Origin: Amaurobius ferox
Taxonomy: Eukaryota; Arthropoda; Arachnida; Araneae; Amaurobiidae
Length of the DNA stretch: 64,000 nucleotides
Assembly: GCA_951213105.1 (NCBI GenBank)
Contig: OX578153.1
Location: 55,862,020 to 55,926,019, forward strand
Direction of reading: 5' to 3'
The notes beneath the pieces were generated by a model that was not told the DNA's origin, made no database searches, and saw only the letters and a program-made list of their open reading frames with translations. Position numbers and translations under genes: made by a program. Shown piece by piece: positions 35,401 through 47,400 of the stretch (within the stretch, counting starts at the first letter, position 1; each line of letters opens with the position of its first letter).

Positions 35401-38400
35401 TCAAAAATCTGCAGCACACTTACTATTCGTGTCATAAAAATCTGATGTGAGCAGCACATGACTTTCCCTGCAGACTTATTTTAACGTTCTCTTTATTTTA
35501 ATTAAATTTATTTCATTTTTAATTCAATTTTCGTTCTCATTCGGTAACCGGGCTTATTTTCAAAGGTGGCGTAGGGAAAGTACGATAAACTAAAATATCT
35601 CGAGAACGGCTAGTCCTAGTGTAATGGGGTTGGTCTTATTTTTTTCGTCGTTAAAAATTACGTATTAAACGAGCATTTAATGGATATATTTGAGTATACC
35701 TAGTTCTTTAGTTTAGATTTTGACGATTTTTGCGGGCCATTTCGCAAAAAAAGGCAGGTTCTTTTTTTCCGAATCGTACCAAAATCTGTTCAGCACCAGG
35801 GTTACCCACAAGTGACTCATCTACCAAATTTTGTGAATTCCCTGTCCGGTAGTATTTCAGTTAGAGTGGATACAAGCTTTTGCGGACCATTTCGCAAAAA
35901 TAGGCGGGTTCTTTTATTCCAAATCGTACCCAAAACTAATCAGCACTAGACTCGCTCACAAGTGACTTACCAAATTTTGTGAAATTCGGTCCATTAGTTT
36001 TTTAGTTAGAGTGGATACAAAATCTGCACAGACAGACAGACACACAGACGTCACGCTAAAAATGGTTTTTTCGTATTTTATAGAGGTCTCGAAACGTGTA
36101 GATCCGTCGAAAACTCGAGTTGCGATTTTCGACATGATTCCAATACTTTCTCTATACATTACCATGTATTGCAGGGAAAGTAAAAAAGCTGTAATTGTGA
36201 AAATTGTAGGAAATTTAATTATCTTTAAATTTTATATTGAGAGAGAATCGCAACAGTCTAACAGTCTGTCGTTTCGGAGATATTTCGAAAAAACAAAAAA
36301 AGTCGTAAAATTTCAGTTTTTTGGCTGCCAAAAGTTCTCCCAAGGTCGGCCATGTTGGATAACTTGGTTTTTTCATGTTGGCAGCAATACATACAAATAC
36401 AAAAAATAAAATCCTCTACTCCATCTTTTGCAAGGCAAGCCCCTTTTTCCATACCTACTGACTGTACTAAGACTGGTTAGCAAAGAAATTATATATAATT
36501 TTCGGAGATATTAAACTGTCGAATAGTAGATGGCATTTTCCAAGCGCCCAATTTAATGATGTTACGCCAAATTTCTTCCCAAGTAATAGATACGGATATT
36601 AACTTATCTTATGTATGTAATTTATCTAGAAATTATTTTAGCCAGTAGTGAAAGTATGTCGATTATTCCCAAAATAACAATGGACATGGTACACACAACT
36701 GGTTAATTAAAACAATTTTATAAACCATTTAGGTTTAAAATTGAATAAATTCAACTGTATAACTCACGATCGTCCTCGTCATTGGTAGGGTTGCTTTTTC
36801 TCCATCTGCAAATCACGTCCAACAGCGTTCCAATGAAGCACAACCCAACGAGACAGCCTAGAACGGACCTATGAAAGAAAAACTTTGGATTATAACCTGT
36901 AGGAACTCTAAAGATCCTCAAAAATATTTACAATATAGGTGTCGCGAGTTTTAGTGAAATATCATTTGTTGTTATCTAACACAACAGGAAGGAGTGGTGT
37001 TTAGCATATTGATTATTTTTAAAGTAAACTTCTCTATAAGAAAAAACATGAGCAACGTATAAAGGGTGTACCAAAAACATTGACCTCGGCTTTTATTCCA
37101 TAAATATTGATCTTAGACATATATAATAAATTACAAAATTGCGTAAAAAAAGGTACAAAATTTTATGAAATCGATAAAAATTTTCAGGGGATTAAATTTG
37201 AAGAAATACAAAATTTAAATTTTTATACGGACTCCGTACAAAAACATTTTCTAATACGTAAAATGTGCCACATACACTAATAAGGTGATGTACAAAATTT
37301 CAGCATTTTATCATGAAAAGTCCCAGAGATATGTTTAAACAAAGTTAGTGAGGGATTAATCACACATTAAAATGTAAATGTTTACAGCAAGAGTGCACAT
37401 GACGCAACGCAGAAATGCATCATAGGCAAATAATATCTTCCGCTTATCTTTAATGGATCTTTGGCATGGATGGAAAACATTTTGAACAAGCTTTGTAATC
37501 TTTGTGTAAAGTTATTATTTCTACACAGTGCAGATACTTTTGTACCAATAAATAGCAAAATTATTTATTTATGTAATCGTTTTCTTTCGTAATTTGTGCA
37601 TGACCCCTGGAACGCAATCTGCCGACATGATTTTCACCTGAGAGAACCCATGTCGATGTTGTTAATCTTATCCTTGAATCCCTCCGGATAAATTCTATAA
37701 GTGCCGATGCTGGTTAGAATTAATTTCATATAAACATCCCGATTAAAAAGATATATTTCTCCCCGTTCACAAATTAAATATCAAAGGATGTTCATCAAAC
37801 TCCCAGTGTTTTCAAGAAATATTTTGGTATTACACTAGCAATCTATTAAATGAGCAATCTTAACTCTAAAAGAACCTCACATTCTCCTCATCATAATTTA
37901 AGTAATAGGCTTCTTGATCTAGAAACAGCTCTACCAATATAAATATTTTATTTACATCTTGTTTTATATACCAAAGTCATGTTTCAGCGTCTAATGCTTT
38001 AGTTGTTTTTAAAATTTTTAGAGATAATTTTGGTTAGATTGATCTTAAATTTTTGCTATAAGTTTTTAATATTTAATAAATTGTACAACATTTATTTTAT
38101 GCCACATTGAGTTAGCCCACTGCAATTGTGCTTACGGTCTTTTTAATTCTGGGTGTAAATTTCACAATATTTATTTAAAGCATTTTTCAAACGAATTATT
38201 AGCAGCCAAATCTCTGAAACTATTATAATTAAATGCAATTTTTCTATTTTGTTCTGTAATATATTATAATCTTATTTATTTCCCATACTTTATAGAAAAA
38301 CACTTTTAAACAATATCCAGATTCTATGTGGATTAAACATGCAAAAACCTTCCGAACACGTTATACCCAATTTAAGAATCATGGCTATTTCAATATCTGA

Positions 38401-41400
38401 GCCCCTATTTATGAATTTAAGACATAATTTGTATTTTACTCTGAAATCTCATTTTATATAAAAAAAATGCAAATAAAGTTAAATATTTTATTATTACAAA
38501 TATTACATTGTTTTATATTTGACGGTACGCATACAATATATTAAAATAAATTAGATGTAAAAATGATTCAATCGTATTACGCCTCAAAGCAGATATGGAT
38601 ACTGCTAACAACTTTCAAAGATAAAGTTTATCTGGATAAAAGTGGAGAATTCTACATTTGAAGCAAGCATGCACACAATTTTTTCATATACTTTATAATT
38701 GTTTTTAAATATATTATATATATTCCTCAATTTGTATACTTCTAATCTATTTCATATCATATTTTATTTGCAATTGTTTTGTAGTTCAATTTGTTTTCCG
38801 AAACTGACTTCATTAACAAACTTTTTCTTCAGTAATAAAATTGTTTAGTAATAAAAATATTCTAATCCAATTTCGTATTTTTCTTCATACATAATTTTAA
38901 AAATCTTGTGACGTATATATAACACGTGTAACAACTTCCCATTCATCCTCAACTTTAATAGAAGTTAAAAAAAAAAAACAGAAGGTACACGACACAGTTT
39001 AGGCGATAAATCGCCAAATCATGAATAGACTTCTCCTTCTCGACCAACAGCACGTGCTCTATATTTGACCATATTTCTAACATGGGGAAGATTGGACAGC
39101 GCTCCCTCCATATATATACTAACTCGTTGGTTTGAACAGTAGTTCAAGTCAATGTTAATAGAAAATTAACAGGTCGTCACTTCCGCTATTCTTCCCCCAT
39201 GGTAACATTTCTGAACGAGGTGTGACATCACTGTCAACCCTTCCAATCTGTGACACAGCGGCGCTTAGTATAAAAGCATTGGACAACAGCACAGTTTCGT
39301 TAAGAAAATATTCGCTTTAAACTTCAACAAGATAAATGAAATGTTGCCTAAAATACTGTTCTGACTCTGAAATGTGACGAATGAATTAGGATTTGAATTC
39401 AAAATGAACTAGATTGCAGTAATTAACGGATGGTAAAGCGATTTGTCAAATTGTGGATATGAATTTTCCAGTGGATTTTGAATAAGAAATACATTGAGCT
39501 TTTTATTTTGCACAAAATGTATATATTTCATACATAAAACTTAATTAAATAAGATTTTTTTTTTACTTAAAACTCTCCATATTCTACGGACCGTAGATTC
39601 AAACAATGTTTTTGTTTGTTAAAACTATGGTTTAATCCATTTCTACAGTCCGTCCAATTACTACTCTAAACTTCTGGATGAGTCGAAACAGCCTGGACGG
39701 TGCAAGGTTTGATCCCCTTTTTATTTTTAATTCCATTTTTTTTTTACCCTGGTTGACTAAAAAAAAATTCTCTGAATTAACACGCAAATTATGATGTAAA
39801 TGTTTCTTGGATTTAAGAAGTTTACGACTATCTAAATCTACTGAAAACTGAAAAGGGTAGAGTTATCAGTATAATGGCTATACAGGGTGTCCCAAAAAGA
39901 TTGAAAAGCACTTCAATTCTTTACCTGTTGTAGATAAGTGGGCAATGTAAATTGCAAAAATATTGAAAGTATGGTAGGACATGAGACTACGTCAATGAAA
40001 TAGTCCTATTAATTTTCAAAAAGTTACACTTTTTAAATTTTTATACGATTCCCTTAGACACATTTGGTCAATCATAAAATTTTTATTTTTAATGCAACAG
40101 GATCATTTAAAAAACCGCTTATCTGTATCTTAAAAATTGAGCTAGTTATATTTAATTGAAAAATTGAACATTGTGAATGGGGACCCTATATCAAATTAAA
40201 AATGTAAATTTATGACATATCACAAAAGAGATGAAACTGGATGATACTACATAGGATACCCAACCGCATAGTAAATACTACTGATCTCTATCTGTGTAAT
40301 CCTGTATTTAGATGCATTTGTGATAAAAAAAACACATATTTACGTATTTTTGATCTAAACAATTTCCATCGTCAATTTATTTATGATCCCTATTTTCACT
40401 GACGAAACAGCCTTTCATATGATACGGAAAAATGGCATAAGTCAGATTTTTTTCCTTTTATCATAATTCCGTTGATTTTAAAGATACAGATATGCGGGGT
40501 TTTTTAATGATCTTGGTGCATTAAAAATAAAAAAAAATTCTGATTGACCAAATTTGTCTAAGGGGGTCGTATAAAAACTTAAAAAGTGCAACTTTTTGAA
40601 AATGAATGGGAGGACTATTTCATTAACGTTGTCTTATTGCCGACCTTAATTTCAACATTTTTGCAATTTACATTGCCCACTTATCTCCAACAGGTAAAAA
40701 ATTAAAGAGCGTTTCAATCTTTTGAGGACACCCTGTATACCACTTTATCAGAAGTAAAATTGCCGACAACTGAAGCCTTCTTTTGTAAAACATCACATGA
40801 ACTCATCCATTTAATAACCTATTTACTTACGTTGCAGCCACAGCGGAGGTTGGCCATACGAAAGGCTCATCTATCTGACAATCAGTTACAGTGACATTGA
40901 ACCCAAGAGGTTTGGTGACTGAAAATAGAAAGAAAGAATTTTAAAAAAATGTGCACACTGCTGGGAATAAAGCAATATATACAATATTCCGCGTATAATA
41001 ACATGCGCTGATCTTGCCATTAATATTAATATTTGTTCGATATAATAAACCCCAAGTGTTTATCGAAACAAATAGCCAATATTTACACAAAATAGAGAAC
41101 AGCGGATATTTAGCACGCATTTTATCAGTCAATATTGAGAAAACAATTTGAAATATTTTCTAAATAAACCAATGACGGAGAAATTTTACATATATGAAGC
41201 CAATAGTAACATTGGCAAAAAGTCAACATACCAACATTCTCACAATGTTCACCTCTAGACTCAAATAATACTACAGGAATACAATGCAAGAAATATAAGA
41301 ATGAAAAAAATATTTTACTTTTAAACAGAATGGAATACTTTAATCAAATTATAGGTATACACTTATACTCGTAGAACCACAGAACAATCAAGAATCTAAA

Positions 41401-44400
41401 TTATTACAAATTACAGAAAGTTCTCGACGTTGCCAGGGATTTAAAGTAGGGATCAACTGGATTCATTCAATTTTCCCAAAATGTGTAGTTAGGCCCTGCT
41501 AATTTTTAGCAATCCATTTTGAAAACAAACAAAAAGTACGTGTATATCACAAGACAGTGCGTTTGGCCGCCGCTCAATCTACTTAAGCAATCAAGTAACA
41601 CCCGTGCAACACGCTTGATGAGTCCCCAAAATCACAGATTCCGCATTAAACAAGTTCCTTTTAAGAAAAAGTATTACGTCTAAAACATGCGAACAGGTTC
41701 AATATAAACATCTAAATACACCTAAATCGAAAAGTTAGTTTTATAAAGAAAAGTTAGCATATGCATTGAAATTTAAGTTAAGAAAAACATTCTAAAACAG
41801 AAATGTTAAAAAACATTCTTAAACATCTGAAAATCCGATCACAATTCCCAAATAAAAACGAAAAGAGGGGGAAATAAAAATAAATTGTATATGCTATTTT
41901 AAAAAATTAATATCCAATTTCAATCAAATTTTCGAAACACTTATAATCTTAATAAAAGGAATGTGGATGTGTAGTCCATAGCAAAAAATCTAAGCATTGA
42001 CCGACCGTGAAATTTAGCACACAGGTTCGTCAGGATCCAATAAGGTGCAGTTTTGAGACAATTTTTTAATTTCGATCCTAGCGAATCCATAAATTTCCCT
42101 TTAGAAGTTCTGCCGTATGCAAATTTTACCACCAGCAGCACTGAAAACCCTTCGAGGAATTGTTTCAAACCAATAATTTGTCGAAGATTTAACTCTCACA
42201 TATACTTAAGAGTATTTCCTCAAAATTCCACCCAGTTTCTTTAATTAAATAAGTCTGGAGAAAGTGCTGAACAGATTTACTACAGTCTTCAAAAGTGAAA
42301 TGGCAACACCATGAAAGAATGCACGTAGCCATATGCAAATCGTAGTACCGGTAGCAGAGAGAGTCATATGCAAATGATTAAAAGGATAAACAAGGAAATG
42401 CAATAGAAACCTGTTTATTTAGTAAAGAATGTGGCCTCCACGGGCGGCCATACAGGCCTCTAAACGGCGAGGCATACTATCAGTAGAACTATTAATGGTA
42501 ACCCAAGGTAATCCGTGTCAAGCAGCATCCACTGCGGCACGCAGTTCGTCTATGGTATGTACCGGTGGTCCCCGGTACACCTGACGTCCGATGAGGGCCC
42601 ACACGTGTTCCATGAGAGAGAGATGCGGAGAAGCTGCCGTCCAGGAAAGGGTGTGAATTCCGTTCAGGATATTGAGAGTTCGCCGTGCGGTGCGGCATTG
42701 TCTTTCTGCAACACCGTGCCGGGGACGGCCTGCACCAGTGGTCGAACCACATACATCACAACTTGTGTGACGTACCGGTCCGCTGTCAGATTACCTGCAA
42801 TGTGTACCAGACTCGTCCGCTGATCGAACATGATACCGTCCTAAACCATAATGCCCGATGTGGGGCCGGCGTGACCCTCTGTGATATAGGCTGGCAAGTG
42901 GCGCTTCCCGGGATGCCCCCACACCCGTCATTCCTCCATAGGCAGAAATGAGATTCATCCGTAAACAATACCCGATACCATTCGTCGGTCCAGTTGCGAT
43001 GACGACACCATGCCAGATGTGCATTCCTGTGTCGAGCCCTTAATGGCACCCCAGTGGCTGGCAGTACTTAATTTAACCTGTTGCAAATGGTAATGGTGTA
43101 CGCAGGAGCAACCGTTAATGGTAGCAGACTGTTTCGGATGTCACTTGCCATTGCGAATGGATCTCGACTAGCCGTTCGGCGAATATGTCGGTCTGTGCGT
43201 TCTGTCGTGCGCCTGTTCGATCCACTTCCTCTTCAACGCGTTCTCCTATGTTCCTGCGTCCATCGTGCCACACATCACTGGATGGTACTCGCGTCGTGCC
43301 CAACAGGCGTAGCAATTGCAAGCATCGATGAACCCAAGTCAAGCAGCTCCAGAATACGGTTTCATTCCCCAGCCGTTAACAGGTCGCTGACGTCTTCGAG
43401 GCATTGCTTCTTCAAATTCTCGAAAGTTCGGCTACTGCAAATCGTCGCTGATATCATTTACAGGACGAGTCGTCTGCTGATCTTTATCACCCGAAACTGG
43501 GTGCCATGTGATCAGATACATACGAAAACTTGCATATGACTCTTCTACAGGTACTGTAATTTGCATATGCTACGTTCATTCCTTCATGGTAGAAGACCCG
43601 GACCACCCAACTCATCCGAGGGTATGAACAGCAGGATGAGTGGTCGGACATTCCTTCATGGTTGTTGTTGAGACCCAGACCGTCCGTCCTACCAGAAAGG
43701 TGTAAGGTAACTATTATTAAAAAAGAACCGAGTTTTCGAGGGGCTGCTATCTCTGTCACTGTAGCAGTACAGGGTAAAGCCCGGAAACGCCTGTCTGTCT
43801 CTAAGTATGGACAGAACCCAGTCGACATGACCTCAGTCCAAGCCTCCACAGTTGCTGGATAACAGGAACACGCCACGAATTCCGGCCATTCCTTCATGGT
43901 GTTGCAATTTCACTTTTGAGGAGTGTATATAATCAGACATACAATGTGCATTCAATCATGATCATGGAAGACATTCCCACTGCAAATACCAGCATCCAGG
44001 GACCAGTTTCGCACTTATTATGGGTATATCAGACATCTGCAATAGCAGCAAGAAACTTGCTGTAAGCCACAATATTTACAAACTTCTGTGGGAAGTGACA
44101 ATTTTAGTCCTTTCACGTAGCCGGAATAAAATTAATTTGCAATTTAGCCCAGTGCATACGAAGCTGCATAGATGAAGTTCATAAACACGAAACTCTTCTA
44201 TATAGGGCTTTCCCAAAATTTGGAAGACATCCCCATTGCAGATATCAGCATCCATCCGGGGGAGTTCATCCCAGGCATGACTGCATTTTCTTTTTATTCC
44301 GACCCTGCGCATTTGTCAAAAAAGCAAACGCTCGCAATTTGTTCTCCGATTCTCTGAAGAGATCGAGGATATCTTTGGGCGCCATCTCTACCTTCACGGA

Positions 44401-47400
44401 TGTCAGTGAGGAAGGTGGGAACAGCACAATTAAAAATCTCTGCACGTGTTATTTTCGCCTGAATATTGCCACTGTAAAATAACCAAACAATTTTTAAATA
44501 TCATTATGGTAAAACTTGCTGTGTTTTGGCAACAACTCTCCTGGTCCGTGGCGTCACGACTGACGAAATGCTAAGCTCACCAATGTCAGGCTGACAACTT
44601 TTTGATTGGTTACCTGGGTGATGATCCAAGCTTATATAAAAGAACCTTGATCCATGGACGGTTTCGCGATTATTATGCGATCGAGCGCTTATAAGCGATT
44701 TTTATACTAATGATCTTTGAATTTGCAGCTTTGTGTAGCCTGAGCTAAATTGTAAATTAATTTTATGCGTGGAAGGATCAAAATTGTCAGTTCCCATTAA
44801 AATTCGAAAAAAATTGTAGCTTATAACAAATTTCTTTCTGACATTACTGATATCGACTTTCCCATGCTGATGAGCGCATAATAAGCGCGAAACCATTCTA
44901 TGGATATTAGTATCTGAAATGAGAATGTTTTTCAAATCTTGGGAAACGTCCCTGTTATATTGTAATTTTCAATTCCCAATATAACATTGCTATTTTGAAA
45001 GTGGAAGTGGATCTAAGAAGATTGTCCCTCATACAGCGAGACAATTCATATAACGTTCCCTTAGACACAGCTGGACCGGACGTAGTTCGAGAGTGAAAAA
45101 GGGTGCTTCTCGTATTCACGTCAGCACTAGGTACTATATCAGACGGAAGGGGTTGAACCTCTTGACCTGAGAGGTCAATTAACTTCCTGATGGACATGGG
45201 AAAATGTCCGTGTGAACTTTCTGCACGAAAAAGACAATACTCAAATATCTGATATTTCAAGGGGGGCTTCGGCCAGTTAGATAGCCGGAAGGCGGAGTTA
45301 CATATTTACGGAACCAATGAGAGTCTGGGGGCCTAAGAGAGAGGGGAGAGATGAAGAGAGACTTAAACTTTTAAAATTTGAAAATCGAGAGAGGAGTTGA
45401 ATTTTTGGAGTGCTAAAAGGTGGTCGCACGAGAGGGACGATAAGAGGCAGCCCATCGGAGAAGTCCGTTTCCTCTTGCCGGTGACAAGTTCCAGTCAACG
45501 GCGATGTTCCGAGGTAGGCAATTTCTTTACATGTATTTTGCACGAAGGTCAATTGTTGAGTATGCTCTCTCTCTCGCCCTCTATTAATGCAGAATAATGT
45601 TAGGAGTGATAAAAGGTGTCATTGAATTTAATTACGCACGTGTGAAATGTATGTCACACGTAAAGACAGATATTGATAAAGGAGATTTTTCAGAATATGA
45701 ATTGGAATAGTGTATGTGAGACATTTTATCCTATAGGTAATGTAGGAATGACACGGTATGTTACTTACAATGGTAGTGTTGCATGATTGTAAAATTAAAT
45801 GAGCTATTACGAGTGCTGGAATTTATTTAACATTCATTGTGGAATTGTTGACTTTATCAAATATTAAATAAGGTTTTATCTTAATGAAATAAATTCTTTG
45901 TTATTGTTTAAAATTAAGCCTCTTCATTTTAATTACTGGTATTATGTATTTTTTATTTACTCCACTGTACGAGATCGGTCTATGTAGCGTCAATACCTGA
46001 CGTGTGATGATTCACATATCAGTCCCTAATAGATGTTTTGCTTTTATCAATTATGATCAACTCGGACATTCCAGAGGCACACAGATCAGACAATTTAAAT
46101 GATCGATACATGCTCTAGAATGCTAAAAGGTATTACCTCTCTATACAGGTTCCTGGGAAAGTCCTTAATAACTTTGTAAGGAACGGTCCACGAGTGAACA
46201 CGTTAGGTCTATCTATAGAACAGTAACCCTAATTAGATTGAACGAAAGTGATTGCAGCGTACATTGAGGAGAATTTAAAAAGGTGCAATAACAAACTCGA
46301 CAACAAAGTAAGATAAAAGAAAAAGTTAAAGTTGTAGAGCATAAGCAACAATCAAAAATGAAACTGCTCCAGGAAATATTTATTTTACATAGAGTTATCT
46401 GTGAAAGGCTGTCCTTTTAAGAAATGCTTAAATAAGCAATATTTAAGTGAATAGGAATCTAAAACCTGAACAAAATGTCCTTCGTTAGCAACAAAGCACA
46501 TTTGTATTCTAGAAAAGCATGGCCGCTAATTTTGACAAGCGTTGCAGGTATCGTCGTCTTACAGTCCATAGTGATATGATTTTTAACTAGTATTTATTGT
46601 CTTCCGTACACATTTCGTATTATCTTTCTTATGCCGAATCCTACTAATTAGATAATAACTTTGTAAATGAGATTTTTCTTGTATCTCAGTTGGTTGCCAA
46701 ATTTGTTATCCTAAATTTTTAAATTCTTCTCTCAGGGCGCTGAAATCTCTTTTATTCAATCGGGTTTGGTCATTATACTGTAAAAAGACCCAATGTGTAC
46801 GCTCATGGGACTTTTCTTACGAAGTTAAGAACTTTACTTGGTAGCTTATATATTCTAGCAAGGAGCGACTGAGATATTTTTAATACTTTCAAAGCGTAAT
46901 AACAGCAGATAAAATCATTTACTACATTCAACCAAGGTTATATAGCAATGATATTCAACAGTGAAAGGTTACATTTTCTTTAAATCTCTTCATAAAAATG
47001 CATTGCGAAGTAGTTAGAGAAAATTTGTGTATCAAGATAAAATTGCTGCGCATAAGTACAGCGCAATTACTGCACAACAGTAAGATCTGCGTGTGTGTGT
47101 AGTGCGGAACAAACAGGCATAACTGTCAGTTTGGTATGTAAGTACTCACTTAACACCAAATTGTACGTATATAGGAGACTGGAAAGAAGCACATTTTAAA
47201 AGGAAGTGATGAAATTTTGAGTCACAATTTTCTCCATAATGTCTCGCATATCTTAATACCCTGAATTCACCTTCGGGTAGAATGGACGGTCTGGGTGTTA
47301 AAAAAGAAATACCCTGAATTAACACGCCTATGAAAATCCATTCCCATGGCATTATGTAATGTTGCATAAATTTTAAGTTTCATTAACAAAATATTCCTTA

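Larger units (their letters stand above)
29931..36469 (-). mobile_element. 6.5-kb TIR element encoding a FEN/XPG-like and CXC protein
   Basis: Long imperfect inverted repeats (about 340 bp) bound the element: 29931-30270 on the left, and 36469-36177 plus 35440-35365 on the right, the right one split by an R2 copy. Shared words include ccttgcaaaag, tgccaacatgaaaaaac, catggccgac, gggagaacttttggc and aaattttacgac. Inside, one long broken ORF occupies most of the minus strand. The layout of TIRs around a single large ORF is that of a DNA transposon, but the protein is not one of the usual transposases. The exact termini and target duplication could not be fixed. Confidence 0.85.
42283..43925 (-). 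mobile_element. Tc1-like element with nested insertions near its right end
   Basis: The ends cagtcttcaaaagtgaaatg and the complement of catttcactt-type sequence (atttcacttttgaggagtg) are inverted repeats of about 40 bp (gcaacaccatgaa(a/g)gaatg follows). TA flanks both sides. The transposase reads on the minus strand. Near the right end two inserts are bordered by copies of cattccttcatggt. Confidence 0.9.

Noticed and set aside
42515..43539. Plus-strand ORFs of 88-152 codons
   Set aside because: They are antisense shadows of the Tc1-like transposase.
44634..44690. LTR retrotransposon promoter
   Set aside because: A TATA-like word is present, but no paired LTR, primer-binding site or pol sequence is seen.
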